A stretch of DNA of 64,000 nucleotides from Parachlorella kessleri (Eukaryota > Chlorophyta > Trebouxiophyceae > Chlorellales > Chlorellaceae), in NCBI GenBank assembly GCA_001598975.1, contig BBXU01001708.1, forward strand, positions 1 through 64,000, read 5' to 3'. Below are positions 11,209 through 22,951 of this stretch, piece after piece. The position numbers were made by a program, and so were the translations under genes. Under the pieces are notes generated by a model. It was not told the DNA's origin. It saw only the letters and a list, made by a program, of their open reading frames with translations, and made no database searches. Position 1 is the first letter of the stretch; every line of letters starts with the position of its first letter.

Positions 11209-12328
11209 TCACCGCAGCACAATATGCCTCTCTTTCTCCCACAACCTGAGGGCAAACTTGCCAGCAGGGTGTGCCCGCAGCTCTAGCATAACATCTCTCA
11301 TGTCTGGCGGGGTTTCCTCCCCAAACCCGGAGCCAAAGCGTAAGGCTGCCCCAGCGCCGGCGCCGCTAGCGCAGCAAAAGTGATGTCCGCAGCTGTGAGT
11401 GTGTCACCTACCAGGTAGGCCCTGCCATCTGTGAGCCGCTCACCCACGCCCTCGAAAATGCTGCGGATGCGTAGCAGCCGCGCCTTGCTCCGCTCTGGGT
11501 TGATTTTCAAGACCTAGTGGTCAAGGGCATGCAATCGTGGTCTCAACCGTTTAAGGTGTAACATATCATTATGCACCCTTGCACCCTTCCGGCATAGACA
11601 CAACCTTTGCGGCCAACCTGGCAAGGACTCACCGCCGAAGTGAGATGCAGCATCTGACAGCCCACCAACAGTGATCGCTGCCATGCTAAGGTCCAACGGT
11701 TCGCTGCACATGACAAAACACAGGCTGAAGCGGCGGGCCCCAAACGTACCCTTGTCATGAGGGGACGAAACAGCAGCCAGCCGCCCCAGCGCATGATGAG
11801 CCGCTCCCACAGCGGGGCAGGTGGCGAAGCCATCACCCACGCCATGCAGGGGGTGTACAGCAGGTGGGAGTAGGCCCAGCACGCCACTGCAAGTCCCAGC
11901 CGATCATCAAACTCTTTACACAGCTGCTCCACCTCCTGCCCTGCCTCCCCTGGCGGGAAGAGGGCTGGCAGTCGCTGTGACTGCTCATCTGGAGATGCCA
12001 AAGCCACCTGCTCATCTACCCAGTGCAGAATTGCTGTGGAGCCATCGACGCAGCTGCAGCCCCGCTGAGCGAGGTCAGGCGGACGACTGCTTCCCTCTGC
12101 ACCGCCGCCACTGCTCTTGTTGCTGCTGCTAGAAGGACGTGGGAGCCGCAGGCATGGCACTGTCCCTGTGCCGCCGACTGCCTTGACAGCAAAGCGGTGG
12201 GGGCCCGGCACATGCATCTCTTCAACATATTGGATGCCATAGCGCTGCAAGCCCCAGCGGGCCTTCTCCGAGAAATGTGAAATGCCTAGGGTGATAAGGG
12301 TCGGACAGCTGCTTGACGTGACAGCCGT
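11209..12328 (-). pseudogene. Decayed GST-like copy (start lost, frameshift)
   Basis: This minus-strand sequence is a close relative of the intact GST-like gene at 48977-50119. Exon 1 (12328-11750) keeps motifs EKARWGLQRYGI, PHRFAVKA and CVDGSTAILHWVDEQ. Exon 2 (from 11513) keeps YLVGDTLTAADITFAALAAP. Three defects are visible. The codon aligned with the paralogue's ATG is ACG (12328-12326), with 12 codons then matching one to one. A one-base deletion near 11325 shifts frame and gives a stop at 11299-11297, while the old frame continues to a TGA at 11211-11209. The second exon's acceptor is CACTAG with about 10 codons lost. A rescue by an upstream exon cannot be excluded for the start, but not for the frameshift. 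Most likely a recent pseudogene. Confidence 0.75.
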
Positions 12329-13100
12329 TCTATCAACTGGGGATTCCTGCAGGAGTTGAGCGATTGTGACTCAGCACTTCACACCCTTCCAACACCTTGT
12401 ACAAGCGAGAGCAACAGGCTACGAGAGGTAGCAAGGCGTGCCTTGCTCTGGTTGCCACCTAAAGATCGCTTGCCTTGAGCTGGCTGTGCTGCGTGCTGAC
12501 AGTATCGTGCAATGTCATGTCAGCAACTCTCGTTCAGCAACTCCAGAAGCTGCGTATCGACTCTGTCGCAGTGTCAATATAGGTACATAGATGCTTACGC
12601 TCAACCATGCATCCGCTCAACCGCTCAACCATGCATCGTAAGCCTCTGTATGGCTATGAAAGCGTGACGTGGCAGGTAGGGCGCAGGTGCAAAGCCAAAT
12701 GCATGTGAACCCTGAACTACCAGCCATGTCAGTTGCTCAACCGAAATTGGCTTTACATCAGGGAAGACGCATCACAGACGCTGGCATATGCTCGTCGTAG
12801 ACGTCGGTTTCACTACATGATGGTACACATGGTGCGCATGAAAGGTCCACGGCGCAGGCTAGTATACGGCTATTACAGGACGATGTAAACGGAGACTGCA
12901 AGCATCAGTTATGACGCGCTGGGTACAGCCCAAGACCAACGGCGCGCTGAAAAAACGCGCTGGAGAGGGAGTACATAACGGTGCATCTAGCCGACAGCTT
13001 TGATTCCTTAGGCGACTGCAGCCCTTCTTAGTCACTCCTGCACATTTGTTAACGGAGGGTCCAGGCGTCGGCCCAGGCTGCCCAGGTTTTGTCCGTGGGG
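12329..13100. other. Intergenic region upstream of the E2-F-box-TerD gene
   Basis: About 770 bp with no supported gene. It has a small direct repeat (CTCAACCATGCATC, twice near 12601-12640). The proximal part should hold the promoter of the gene starting at 13101. Confidence 0.4.
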
Positions 13101-16100
13101 ATGAAGCAGGTCGCCATCAAGCGCCTTCTCCACGACCTCAAGGAGGTATGCCTGCTACATCACCATGTACATGACCTGGCGCCACTGTACACCAGCCTTG
13201 TAAGCTTCAAACGACGGCACAGGGGCTGGCATTAGCGCATGTGTTGTTGGTGGGCTAAATGGTGTGATGCTGGCAGTGACGCAAGGGACGGGCTGCACTG
13301 CTGGAAGCTTTGTGGCTCATCCCAGTGTCGTACAGAAACCTTCACTATAAAAAGCGTGCAGGTACTGGAGAACCCCATGGAGGATGCCGTGGCGCTGCCC
13401 CTGGAAGACAACCTGTTTGTGTGGCATGCCAACGGTAGGTCCATCCATACCTGGCACGCTAAGTACCACACGCAAAACAACAATGCCCGCTAACCGCCTC
13501 TACCCGACGGGCTCGCCTGTGCTACGTACATGGGGTGCAACGCTTAGTCAGAGCACATTACAAGCATGCGCCCCAGTAACATCGGCATTCTTTCTTCTGT
13601 GTGCAGTCAGGACCTCCGACGGCCCGCTGGCAGACGTGCCGCTGCACTTCGTGCTGCTCTTCCCCGACAACTACCCCACCCAGGGCCCCGAGATCCGCCT
13701 CTTCCACCCCCTGCCTCACCCAAACATCGCTGCCCACACAGCGGGTGCCGCGCAGAGCGGCGGCGCCGCCTACAGGTGCGCCTTGCTGACTCCTTTCATG
13801 TGATTGCATTTACCTCCTTTTCAGACCCTTACAGGCATGCACACCTGCTGGCAGGCCGGGTGCTACCAACTTCCTCCCCAGCCGCCATTCTGAGCGCTCT
13901 TGCAATCCCCACAGCTTAGAAATGACTTGTGACACTGCTGCAGCACCAGGCTCCACCGTCCAGCATCTACTCGCGTATCACCCAACCATGACCTGGCTTA
14001 TGGTTGCAGGGTGGCCTACTGGGACTGCAACCCTGGCTCTCATTTAGAGTGGCAGGCAGTGCGAACAGAGAGGAGATAGGGTTGAACACCTTTCACTGCT
14101 GCACAACGCAGGGTGGCCTACTGGGACTGCAACCCCTCCATCGACCAGTGGAGCCCCGCTTTCTCTGTGGCGTCCACCCTGGTGCAGCTCCACGCCTTCC
14201 TCCTCTCCCCCGACCTGCTCTATGGCACCTCCAAGGTGGGGTGACTGTGACAGGTGTCAGCTGCTGCCTACGCCCCTAGCCCAACGGGCACCAACTTAGC
14301 GTTGTTGCGTTGCCTTACTTGGACTTGTCTGCATGCCACAGGGTGTGGTGGTGGAGCGCTGCATAGCCCACTGGCCCCCCTCCCCTGCCCAAGTGCGGCC
14401 TGCCTAGGACTGTCCACGGAGAGTGGTAGTCCACTCAAGGTCTGCTGGATAAGAGCCGTGCGTCAGGAGCTTATTCCTCTCTGTTGCAGGTCAGCCATGA
14501 GGCAGCCCGTAAGGCGGCCATGGCACTGAAGGTGGTGGGCCATCCCCACCAGGGCACTTGCCCGCACCCGCCCTTCCCCACCCGGGAGGACGTTGTGCTG
14601 GCCCCCCGCCTGCAGCGGGTGGAGGTGGTCGCGCCCTCCGTCAACCCAGGTGAGCGCCTGGCCATTTTCATTGGTGACAAAGGAGGGCTAGCATCTCAGA
14701 GCAGGAATGAGACATTGCTGGCAAGTTGCGCTCGCCATGTCCGTCCTGCAAGTCCTTAATGAGGAGCAGTGCAGTATGGATGCCTAGCAGCAGGTGTCAG
14801 TCCAGAGGGTTGCAGGACTGTGTGCTTGGAAGCACACACCGGCGTTGCTACCGCACTTGACTGTGTACCACTACATGCCAGCAGACCACAACTCAAGCCC
14901 AGCTTCTGCCCATGCAGACCTGCTGGTGCACCTGCCCACTGTCAGCAGCTCCGCAGCGGCAGCAGAAGCCGACCCTGAAGGCTGGCAGGCCGCCGGCCGC
15001 AAGGCCGTGCGCACCAGGGCCGAGTACCTCCAGGCTGCTATTGTACCTCCCAGGGGCAATGGTGGGTCCGCGGTCGACAGTGCCAGGGGCCAGGCCTCTG
15101 GGCATGGGTCTACCGCCCACCGGGGCGGCCCAGTCGCCACCACCCCCACCATCTTCAGCCTCCTGGGAGACCCTCAGTGGGAGTCACTAGAGCAGCTGCT
15201 GCGGCCCAGCCATGCCACAGCGGCAGCACCTACCAGCAAGGCGGTGAAGGCAGGGCAGGCCCTTGGCGCTGCCGCCGACACCACCTCTGTGCTCTCGCCC
15301 CCAGCCTCTGCCGCATCCCCCTCCCCAGCCCCCTCTGTTGCCGGCCCTGCTCCAGCAACGGCGGCAGCCAGGAGCGGCAGGCGCAAGCCGCTGCTGGACG
15401 ACTCCATCCTCAGGCAGCACCAGCAGAGCCTGATCAGCGACGTGATGAAGGTGCACCAGCGGCGGCGGGAGCAGGAGCGGCAGGGCCGGGTGGCCCGGAT
15501 GCAGGCAAGCGCTGCGTTGTTTGGAGGCTCTGGCCAGTTGTGGCTGAAGTGCTGGAATAGAGCTGCTATTGGCCAAGAGTTGTTCGAAGGATGCCGCTCC
15601 ACCCAACATGCACTCCACCCTGCTGCCTCCCATCCTCCTGCTACATGCACCTAGCCAAGAGTATGTGTTGCCCGATGTGGCATACCATGGCACCCACGGC
15701 AATGGTAAGTAGGCAGTCCATAGCTTCACGGTGGAATAAGTTTATGCCACTGCTGCAGATGAAGGCTGCTGACATCAAGGGCGCCCCCGACCACCGGCAG
15801 CCAGCTGCTGAGGGCACCACTGGGTCTGCTGCATGGGACTGCCTCACCCCCGATGCCCTGGTGCAGGTCCTGCTGCGGCTAGAAGCCAGGTACTGGACAG
15901 GTCCAGGCTCTGTGGTCACGATGACCGCCATGCTGCTTTTCACTGCCTAGCATCGCCAGCTCTCGCACCTCTAGCTGCCTTCATCAACAATGGTAGGTGG
16001 CAAGGCATGCAGTCTGCATGGCTCAACCCATTATTTGTGTGCAATTAAAACCACCAGGTCTCACCCTGTGCAGGGACGTGGCTGCGCTGGGGTCCACTTG

Positions 16101-19100
16101 CCGTGCCCTGAAGGCCGCCTGCTCTGACGGCGAGGTCTGGCGGGGCCTCCTGCGCCGCAGCTTCCCCGGCTCGGTGCTGCACGCCTTGGCCCTGGCAGAC
16201 TGGCGCATTGCATACGCCCTGGAGGCCAACTGTGTGCTCCCAGGTGGGTGGTCCGTGTTGACGTAGGTGTTGTTTTGCCCAGCGGTTAGAGCAACTGGGA
16301 GGGGCACGACCTTGGCATGCCTTGTCGCTGTCGAGGCTTTGGGCGCACTTCTTGGGATCCACTGACCCATGTGATGTGCCCTTGACATCCACTCGTCCAC
16401 TGCTGTCTACCCACACTTCTCACAAATGGGAAGTGCAACCGTAAGCGCTGCAACGGCAACCCAGGCGCTCCCTCCCCACTTCAGAGCTGCGCTGCTTCTT
16501 CAGCAAGGCCACCTGGTGTGACGAGGTGCTGGGCCTGCCCCTGACCTTCACCACCAACCCCAAGACCCGCCGCGTCGATTACCTGGCAGCCACCTGCAAC
16601 GACCTGGTGGCGCTGGCGGCCTTCCAGGCGGGGCTGGTGACTAAGGACCTGGAGGGCAACGCTTTCAAGGCGGTACTGCCGCTCTACATCACGCAGGACC
16701 ACTTTGAGCGGGCGGTACCTTACCTGCCGGGCCTGCTGCGCCAGCTGGCGCCGCACAGGTGGGCATGGTTTGAAGCGCAGGCTTGTAGTGGGGAGGAACC
16801 GTTCTGGCGATGGGTGGTGACCACTGCAAAAGCTTTGATGGAGCCTTTATGTTCCTGCATGCTGGGACACGAGGCTGTGAATGGGCACTTTTCGCGTGCA
16901 GGGCTGGCATTGCTGGAAGAGATGAGCCAGCCCTGGGCAATGCTTTTCCCCCTGGAAAATCCTGGCAACACCTTAAACGTGCGAGTCCTGTGTTCCACCG
17001 CAGGGCTGTTGGACTGAAACCCAGTGCCGAGGTGCCGGCTGATGCTTGGCTGGAAGTGCTGCCCTCAGCGCTTAACACCTGCGCCGTGCTGATGTGTGAC
17101 CGGGGGCTGGAGGTGTCGGAGCGCGCCCTGAACACCTACGTGGCCCTGCACCGCCTGGTGAGGAGGACAGGGCCTGCCAGGGTTGTGTTGTTGGCATTGG
17201 TAGGCACATGCATGACCGGGGGTAGGAGCCTCGGGTCTGCCAGGTCAGCACTCGCAGCACTGGCCACTTGCATGACATTGATGTAGGGTGAGAGTATAGC
17301 TAGCTCGGCGCTGAGTGTTGGGTGCATGTCACGGTGGCGGCCAAAGGTGTTCTTCCCCTGCAAGCAGAGGCACGCTTCACATAATGCCAGCCCCTCCCCC
17401 ACCAGGCTTTGCCCGCCTTTCCCTTCTCCTTGCTCTCAGATGATGGCCGTGTGCGAGCACTACAAGCTGTGGGAGGTTGTGGACCGCCGCATCGCCCGGT
17501 TCCTGTCCAGCGAGGCGGAGCGCAGCAAGTCACAGACACCCTCCCTGGGCAACATGCTGCCGCTGCTGGCGCTGTCGCGCAGGTGGGCCGTTTTGATGCA
17601 ACTACTACATTTGAGCTGTGTGATGGTTGGACTCTAGGGCGCATCACCTGCATGCGAAGAGGCTATTTTGCAGCCACAAATGCCTCAAGTGACGATAAGG
17701 ACCCATGCGGTGCTTCTCTTCTCCCACAACCTGTGGTGCCTCGTCATCATGTATTGGGCTTTACTGCAGGTACTCCTGCTGCTCATGCTACTTGAGTGCC
17801 TCAAGTGCAGGCGCTGCATGCGGAGGCTACTGGCTGTGCTGCAACTGCAAGCAAGAACCACAAATCAAAAATATCCCTGCCTGCAGGTACGACTGGCGTG
17901 ACGTGCTGCCCATGATCCTGGCAGAGGCCCAGGACCGGTCCATCCTGTGGATTTGCAAGTCCGATGCGTCCCTGGAGAGCCGGCTCATGAGAGGCCCCGA
18001 GGCGGCGCTGGACCCGGCACTCCTTAAGGGCGCGTGGGAGGGCAACAAGGTGGGCGACAGCACCAGAGAGGGTGTGCGAGGTTGGGGTTGTGACTGGGCT
18101 GGTGTGGTGGTCAGTGATCAGTGTGCTGGCAGCGGTGGTGTTCAAGGATAGTGTGTGGGTGACTTTTTTTTGAAGCCGTGGTTGGGCGGTGGGTGCAAGG
18201 ACCTCTTGTTTGGGGTTGGTAGATTGTGGGTAGTCAATTTGGGTTGGTGGGCCGCGTGGCTCTCCTGCACCTAATTTCCAGGGTCCCCTAAGAACCCCCA
18301 TGGGACAGGTTGCCAGATCACTATGACTGGCTTGGGGCCGCCTGCTGTGCTGGTTCCATGTACATATATGCTTTGCCTGCCTTACAAAGCGGTCCCCTCA
18401 TAACTCCTTGGAAGCGGCAGTGTAGGAAGCGCCGGGCTGCCCTTGCAGTGAGGTTGTTGGGAGCAAAGCGGGCCGCTCCCATGCTCTTTGCTGAGTTACA
18501 CCCCTCCTGGCCCTCCATTGGGTACAGGTCAGCCGCCGGCTGTTCCAGTTCCACGCCGCCTTCCTGAACCTGGTTGCCCGCCCCGGCGGCTGCACCCTGG
18601 GTGCCGTCATGCACGCCATCGACTCGCTCTACGGCAGGCCGGGGCAGGGCCTGCGCAAGCGCTTCCAGGCGGAGACGCGGCGCATTCTGGCGGTGGAGTC
18701 GTGGGACGACTTCTATTCGGGGCTGGGCCTGCGCACACCCACGCCGCAGCAGCAGGTGACCGGTCTTGGAGGGAGGTTTATCCTTCAGTGCGGCCTTGCT
18801 CTCTACCTTTGTACTGCTCGCCCGCCTGCCTGCCTGCCTGCCTGCCCATGAAGCGCCCCTATCCCTCTGCCACGTTTTTGGTGCTAGTGAGTCAACTTGC
18901 CCTTGAAGGCGCATCCAGGCTGCTGTTGACGTGTCCTGTTGCCCCCTGCAGCTTATGAATCTGTCTTTTCAGCAGCACATTCCAGCACGTTTGGGTTGTG
19001 TTTGGGACTGCTTGAAAAGCGGAGCATCTCCCGTCTAATGGGACCTGCAGCCACATCTTATCCCTGCTTGCCTGCCTCCCCCCCCCTGTAGTGCCGCGCG

Positions 19101-20322
19101 CTGCGCCTGAGCTGCCAGTCCAGCCTGCGCAAGAAGTACCACCGCGCCGGCATGGACTTCTCCAAGGTCCAGGGCGCGGGCGTCAGCGCCATCCTGCTCA
19201 AGGGCCAATCCTACACCGCCCCGCCCGGCATGAAGGCCATTGCGGTCGACGAGCGCTGGCACAGCGCCCGCCCCAACCACTTCGTCTTTCTAGACGCAAG
19301 CTGCCTGATCTACGGCAGCATGGCGGCGGTGCCGCCGCCACTGCGCGGCGCCGCCGGCGGTAGCAGTAGCTGGCATGACTACTGTGCCGCCAGGAGCGGC
19401 GGAAAGTCATTCACCTGTCCTCCCATCCAGCCTGGCGGCAAGTCCCTGGAGCTGCTCGGCATCGTAGACTACTGCAGCAGCCATGGTGCCCGGGTGGGCA
19501 GGGCTGGCACGGTGGCCCATTCGGGGGACATGGTGGTTGGGGACAACGGGCAGCACACCATCACCGTCACCCTGCCGCAGCTGGGGCCGGCGGTGCAGGC
19601 GCTGTGGCTGACAATGAGCGCGTGGCGCGGGGCGCGGCTGAGCGACATTGACCAGCCCTACATCTGGTGAGCCTTTGCACCAGAGCCTGGCAGTTGAGCT
19701 TTTGGTAGCTTTGCGCAATTTTATAGACATGGTTTGGCAGACCGCTCCATGCTGAGAAGTGCCTTTCGTGGCCTCACAGCTTTTGCTGCCTGCCTTCTTA
19801 GTCGTGCCACCTTGCCACAGTAGAATTCTGCCGTTGGGTAGGAATCCAGTGCAGTGGTGAAAAACGCACACCCAAGCAGTCGCTTACCAGGGTGTCTGGC
19901 CTGCCCCTCGCCAGCCCAGTTGTGAAGCCTGGCTGCCGAGTTCAAACTTGTCTCACGCTCCTCCGCTTAGATGACCCTAACCTGCTGCTCCCACACTTGA
20001 CCCAGCTTGCTGCCATTCCCTGCTGCATGATCTAGCCAGCCATCATGGTCGCTAAGCTTTCCTCCCACTCCTTGGTGTCTGCAGCATCAAGGACCCAGCC
20101 ACTGACACCGAGCTGTGCCAGTACTTCTTGGAGGACCTGTCTCCCCGGCAGCGCTCGCAGCACTCTGCGGTCGTCATGTGCTGCATCTACCGCTCACCCG
20201 CTGCCAAGGGGCAGTGGCAGGTGGCGGCGGTGGGTGAGGTGGGGGGCGGGGATGCCTCAAACTACCAGCCCCTGCTGGAAGTGGTGCAAGGGCTGCCTCC
20301 CATCTGCAGTGGCAGGCGGTGA
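13101..20322 (+). CDS. E2/UBC-like + F-box + TerD multidomain protein
   Basis: Fifteen exons in one frame, about 1,077 aa: 13101-13145, 13362-13434, 13607-13775, 14112-14235, 14490-14649, 14918-15504, 15759-15889, 16074-16243, 16485-16758, 17004-17157, 17440-17582, 17887-18049, 18528-18755, 19092-19666, 20085-20322. Residues 1-150 resemble an E2 fold: KRLLHDLKEVLENP helix, FPDNYPTQGPEIRLFHP, HPN at 77-79, then after an insertion WDC (Cys102) and WSPAFSVASTLVQLHAFLL, so catalysis is possible. A Ser/Ala/Pro-rich linker follows. Near 413-470 is an F-box-like segment (CLTPDALVQVLLRLEARDVAALGSTCRALK in pieces). Residues 480-810 I do not recognise. About 860-1060 matches TerD: LDASCLIYG, IVDYCSSHG, AHSGDMVVGDNG, ALWLTMSAWR, PYICIKDPATDTELCQY, VMCCIYR and QWQVAAVGE. 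Intron 6 starts CAG|GCAAGC. TerD is best known from bacterial tellurite/stress systems. A role linking ubiquitin transfer to stress signalling is inference. Confidence 0.8.
14006..14135 (+). repeat. 28-bp direct repeat flanking an insertion at a 3' splice site
   Basis: The same 28 bp, GCAGGGTGGCC... to ...TGCAACCC, occurs at 14006-14033 and 14108-14135. The second copy is the true acceptor and start of exon 4 of the E2-like gene. The first would give a stop within about 20 codons. The 74 bp between them include a reverse piece of the dispersed repeat family (about 14040-14085). Confidence 0.9.
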
Positions 20323-20779
20323 TGGCCGGGGTGCTGCTTGCTGAGGTGGGCTGGAACGGGGTCGCCTCGGGCTAGGTATGTATTGGCTAGCCTTCACTGT
20401 GCTGAATGAGTTATGGACTGCTGTCATGCGCCTGAGCCAGTCGGAAGGGTTGCTCTGAGTATGCAACGAACTTGACGGTTTGTATCCTCCCCGCCGACTG
20501 CTATGTCTGTTGCTGGTCCATCCTTGCCGCCTGGTGTTGGTGCTGTGCATCACCCTTGCGTTAGGTCATTACGCCTCCCTTGCCAACTTGCCTTCGAGAA
20601 CCTCAACCCGACTAATGTTATTTGATACTCGACTTGTGACTTGACGTGTCCCTCCCCACTTTGTTGTGACGCCCAAGCACCCTTCGTCCACTCACTAACT
20701 TGTTTTTTATACTTTCAGCAGTTTGCATGAAGTAACAACGCATGCAGAGTGTGTATAACATCCCCGACAGACTATCGAG

Positions 20780-20784
20780 TTACA
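20780..20784 (-). terminator. TGTAA polyadenylation signal, CIA30 gene
   Basis: Minus-strand TGTAA about 310 bp past the CIA30 stop codon at 21096. Confidence 0.45.
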
Positions 20785-20818
20785 ATTCCGGCCGGTATGT
20801 ATAGAGTTCCAAACAACA

Positions 20819-20823
20819 TGTAA
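20819..20823 (+). terminator. TGTAA polyadenylation signal, E2-F-box-TerD gene
   Basis: First plus-strand TGTAA after the stop codon at 20322, about 500 bp away. Confidence 0.45.
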
Positions 20824-21095
20824 TTGCAAACATGAAATCCAGCTGCATGACCAGGTCAACACACACATTGCAAGCAGGCAAGCGCCACGGTGTCAGCCTG
20901 AGGGGTCACCGACATGGGCACTTCCATAGGGCTCCCGCGTTACCAAGCTAAGCCACATGCAGTTAGCAGTGAAGATGGTCAAGAGAACAAGATATTCAGC
21001 AACAGGCCAGCGCCCCTTCCGCCACAGCTACCTCCAAGTGTTGCTGGTGGCACTAGAGAGCCTGTCCACCCAACTCCTCCTTCCTACACTTTTCG

Positions 21096-22637
21096 TTACC
21101 TGCGAGACTCCTCCTCTAACCGCTGCTTGAGCTGTGCACTGCTCATGATGACGCTGCTGTTCCGAGCCAGGATGGCCCGCAGACCCAGCCTGAAGGACCC
21201 ATCTGGCTGCAGGTCTGCGCCTCCAGCCAGCGAGATGCCTAGGCTAAGTATTCGCTTTGGGTTCATCTCTACACGGGTCTCCACCAGCTTGCCTCGCCAG
21301 GTCAGCAGGAACCGATCCAGGGGTATCTCCACGTCTGTCCACTCACCCTCCCTGCAGCAAACACATGCTGACCTCTGATTTAGATATGATCTGGAGCAGC
21401 ATATGTCAGACATCGTGTTTAAGCTGCACCATTTGCCTAGCTCTTCAGTGTCATGAGCCTACCCAGGCATGGCGCGCGTCCAGCTCATCAGAACGCAAGG
21501 CAGCGTCCATTTCAACAGTTCTCAAACCTTGACCTGTCACTCTCCAAACAGTCGTACCTGGCAAAGAGGAAGGCTTGCCACACATCATGCGAGCGCTCCC
21601 CCACTATCCAGTTTTCTGTCCGTAGGTTGGCAAGGTACTTTCGTCCATCTCCTCGGACCCTGAATACTAAAGTGTCAAAATCCTCCAAATCTAGGTAGCC
21701 CTTAATTTCCTGCATCAGTCACCCGTTCACTACTGAACTTATTATATCCTACAAGCTGCCAATCAGATTAGCCCAGGTGATGACAATTTAGCTTAGCAGC
21801 AAACGTCCTTGTTAGGGGGAAAACAACACCTTGCTTCTACAACCACAATTGACCGCCTGATCCCTGCACCATAGAATTTCTTGTGTGTCCTACAGGCTGG
21901 TGATCCCCAACCACAGTCCAAACAGGCAACAACACTCCACAGGTGTTTGCTGTTATGGGACTGTGTCATATACCATGCAACCATATCCACTAAGTTACAC
22001 ATGCAAAGAGTGCAACGCAACCTTACGACGACCCTTGCCTTGCTGTGTATGCCACAGAAGCCGCTGCGCTTCAGCCGCTCATGTGCACCCTCATCCGCCA
22101 CCTGGGTGCTGAACTGGCCACACAGCTCTGCCGAACCCTATGTGGCATCAACAGGCATATGGAAGGGGTATTAGCGCACGGTATGCTGTCAAAGCTGCTC
22201 GTGTGCAACTAGCTAACTACCAGTCGTAGGGCAGGGCACACATCAACTTTGTCAAGACACAGCTTTGGTTTAGAACCCAGGCTGCGTCCAACACCCTGAC
22301 CACATGCGGCTATCTTGATTAGGAAGAAGGCACGCCAATATAAACCCACCGGCACCTCCTCAGAGAGCCGAAGCTCCGCTGTGGACTTGCCCCCGTACTC
22401 TGCGTCTGAGAAGATGTTCCACAGAGCCAAGTCAGCTGGGCTGCTGAACTGGAAGAGTGTCTGCTGGGCCTCTGGGTAGGGGTTTTGCACTGCAGGGCAA
22501 GGTACTTGAGTAGCTCTGCCCTGACAGAGTTAGTGGTAAATGCATTGGTGCCAGTGTAGCACTGGTAACTGAAAGCCCAGCAGCAGACCTCGCTTCAAGT
22601 AGTCCTGGGTTCCCTTGATCAACCTCTTGAGGATCAT
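21096..22637 (-). CDS. CIA30: CIA30/NDUFAF1-type mitochondrial complex I assembly factor
   Basis: Five minus-strand exons: 22637-22589, 22489-22356, 22137-22039, 21709-21558 and 21351-21096, about 229 aa, the usual length of plant CIA30 proteins. The start MILKRLIKGTQDYLKRG resembles the short amphipathic N-terminus of plant members. The CIA30 fold is clear: LFQFSSPADLALWNIFSDAE, then EYGGKSTAEL, RSGFCGIHSK, DTLVFRVRGDGRKYLANL, RTENWI, VWQAFLFARY, EWTDVEIPLDRFLLTWRG and PKRILSLGISLAGG. The family helps assemble respiratory complex I in mitochondria. The exon 3 donor is ambiguous: a GC donor AAG|GCAAGG at 22039 fits the family spacing best, and a GT donor at 22027 (GTC|GTAAGG) would add four residues in frame. 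The gene lies head to head with VPS13, 315 bp apart. Confidence 0.9.
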
Positions 22638-22951
22638 GTATGTCTGCTCCCTTGGAACTATCCCACATAGGCAGCAATGATGTGAAACTCCAAATTCAAT
22701 ATGAAAGGTGGCAAACCCGGCCACCGAAAATTGGGTGGTGTGAGCGGGAAGTCTACGTGTATACAGCCAGGCATGGCTAGGCAATGGAGAGAACCAGGCC
22801 ACACGCAGGTTTTCGTGCTGTGCCTGTGGTACTTTCCCAATAAATATGTGCTCCTGCTACAGGTTCTAGAAAGCATGTACTGTTTCAAGCCAGGTTGCGA
22901 GCGCATATGGAGGCGACAGCTTATGCAGTGAGGAATAGTTAACCCAGTGCA
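22638..22951. promoter_or_regulatory. Divergent promoter region, CIA30 and VPS13
   Basis: Only 314 bp separate the CIA30 ATG (22637) from the VPS13 ATG (22952), so both promoters and 5' UTRs must lie here or overlap it. No specific factor site is recognised. Confidence 0.45.

Larger units (their letters stand above)
20323..21095. other. Convergent 3' region, E2-F-box-TerD and CIA30 genes
   Basis: No gene supported. TGTAA at 20819-20823 (+) and at 20784-20780 (-) overlap in position, so the two transcripts probably overlap by tens of bases at their 3' ends. Confidence 0.5.
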
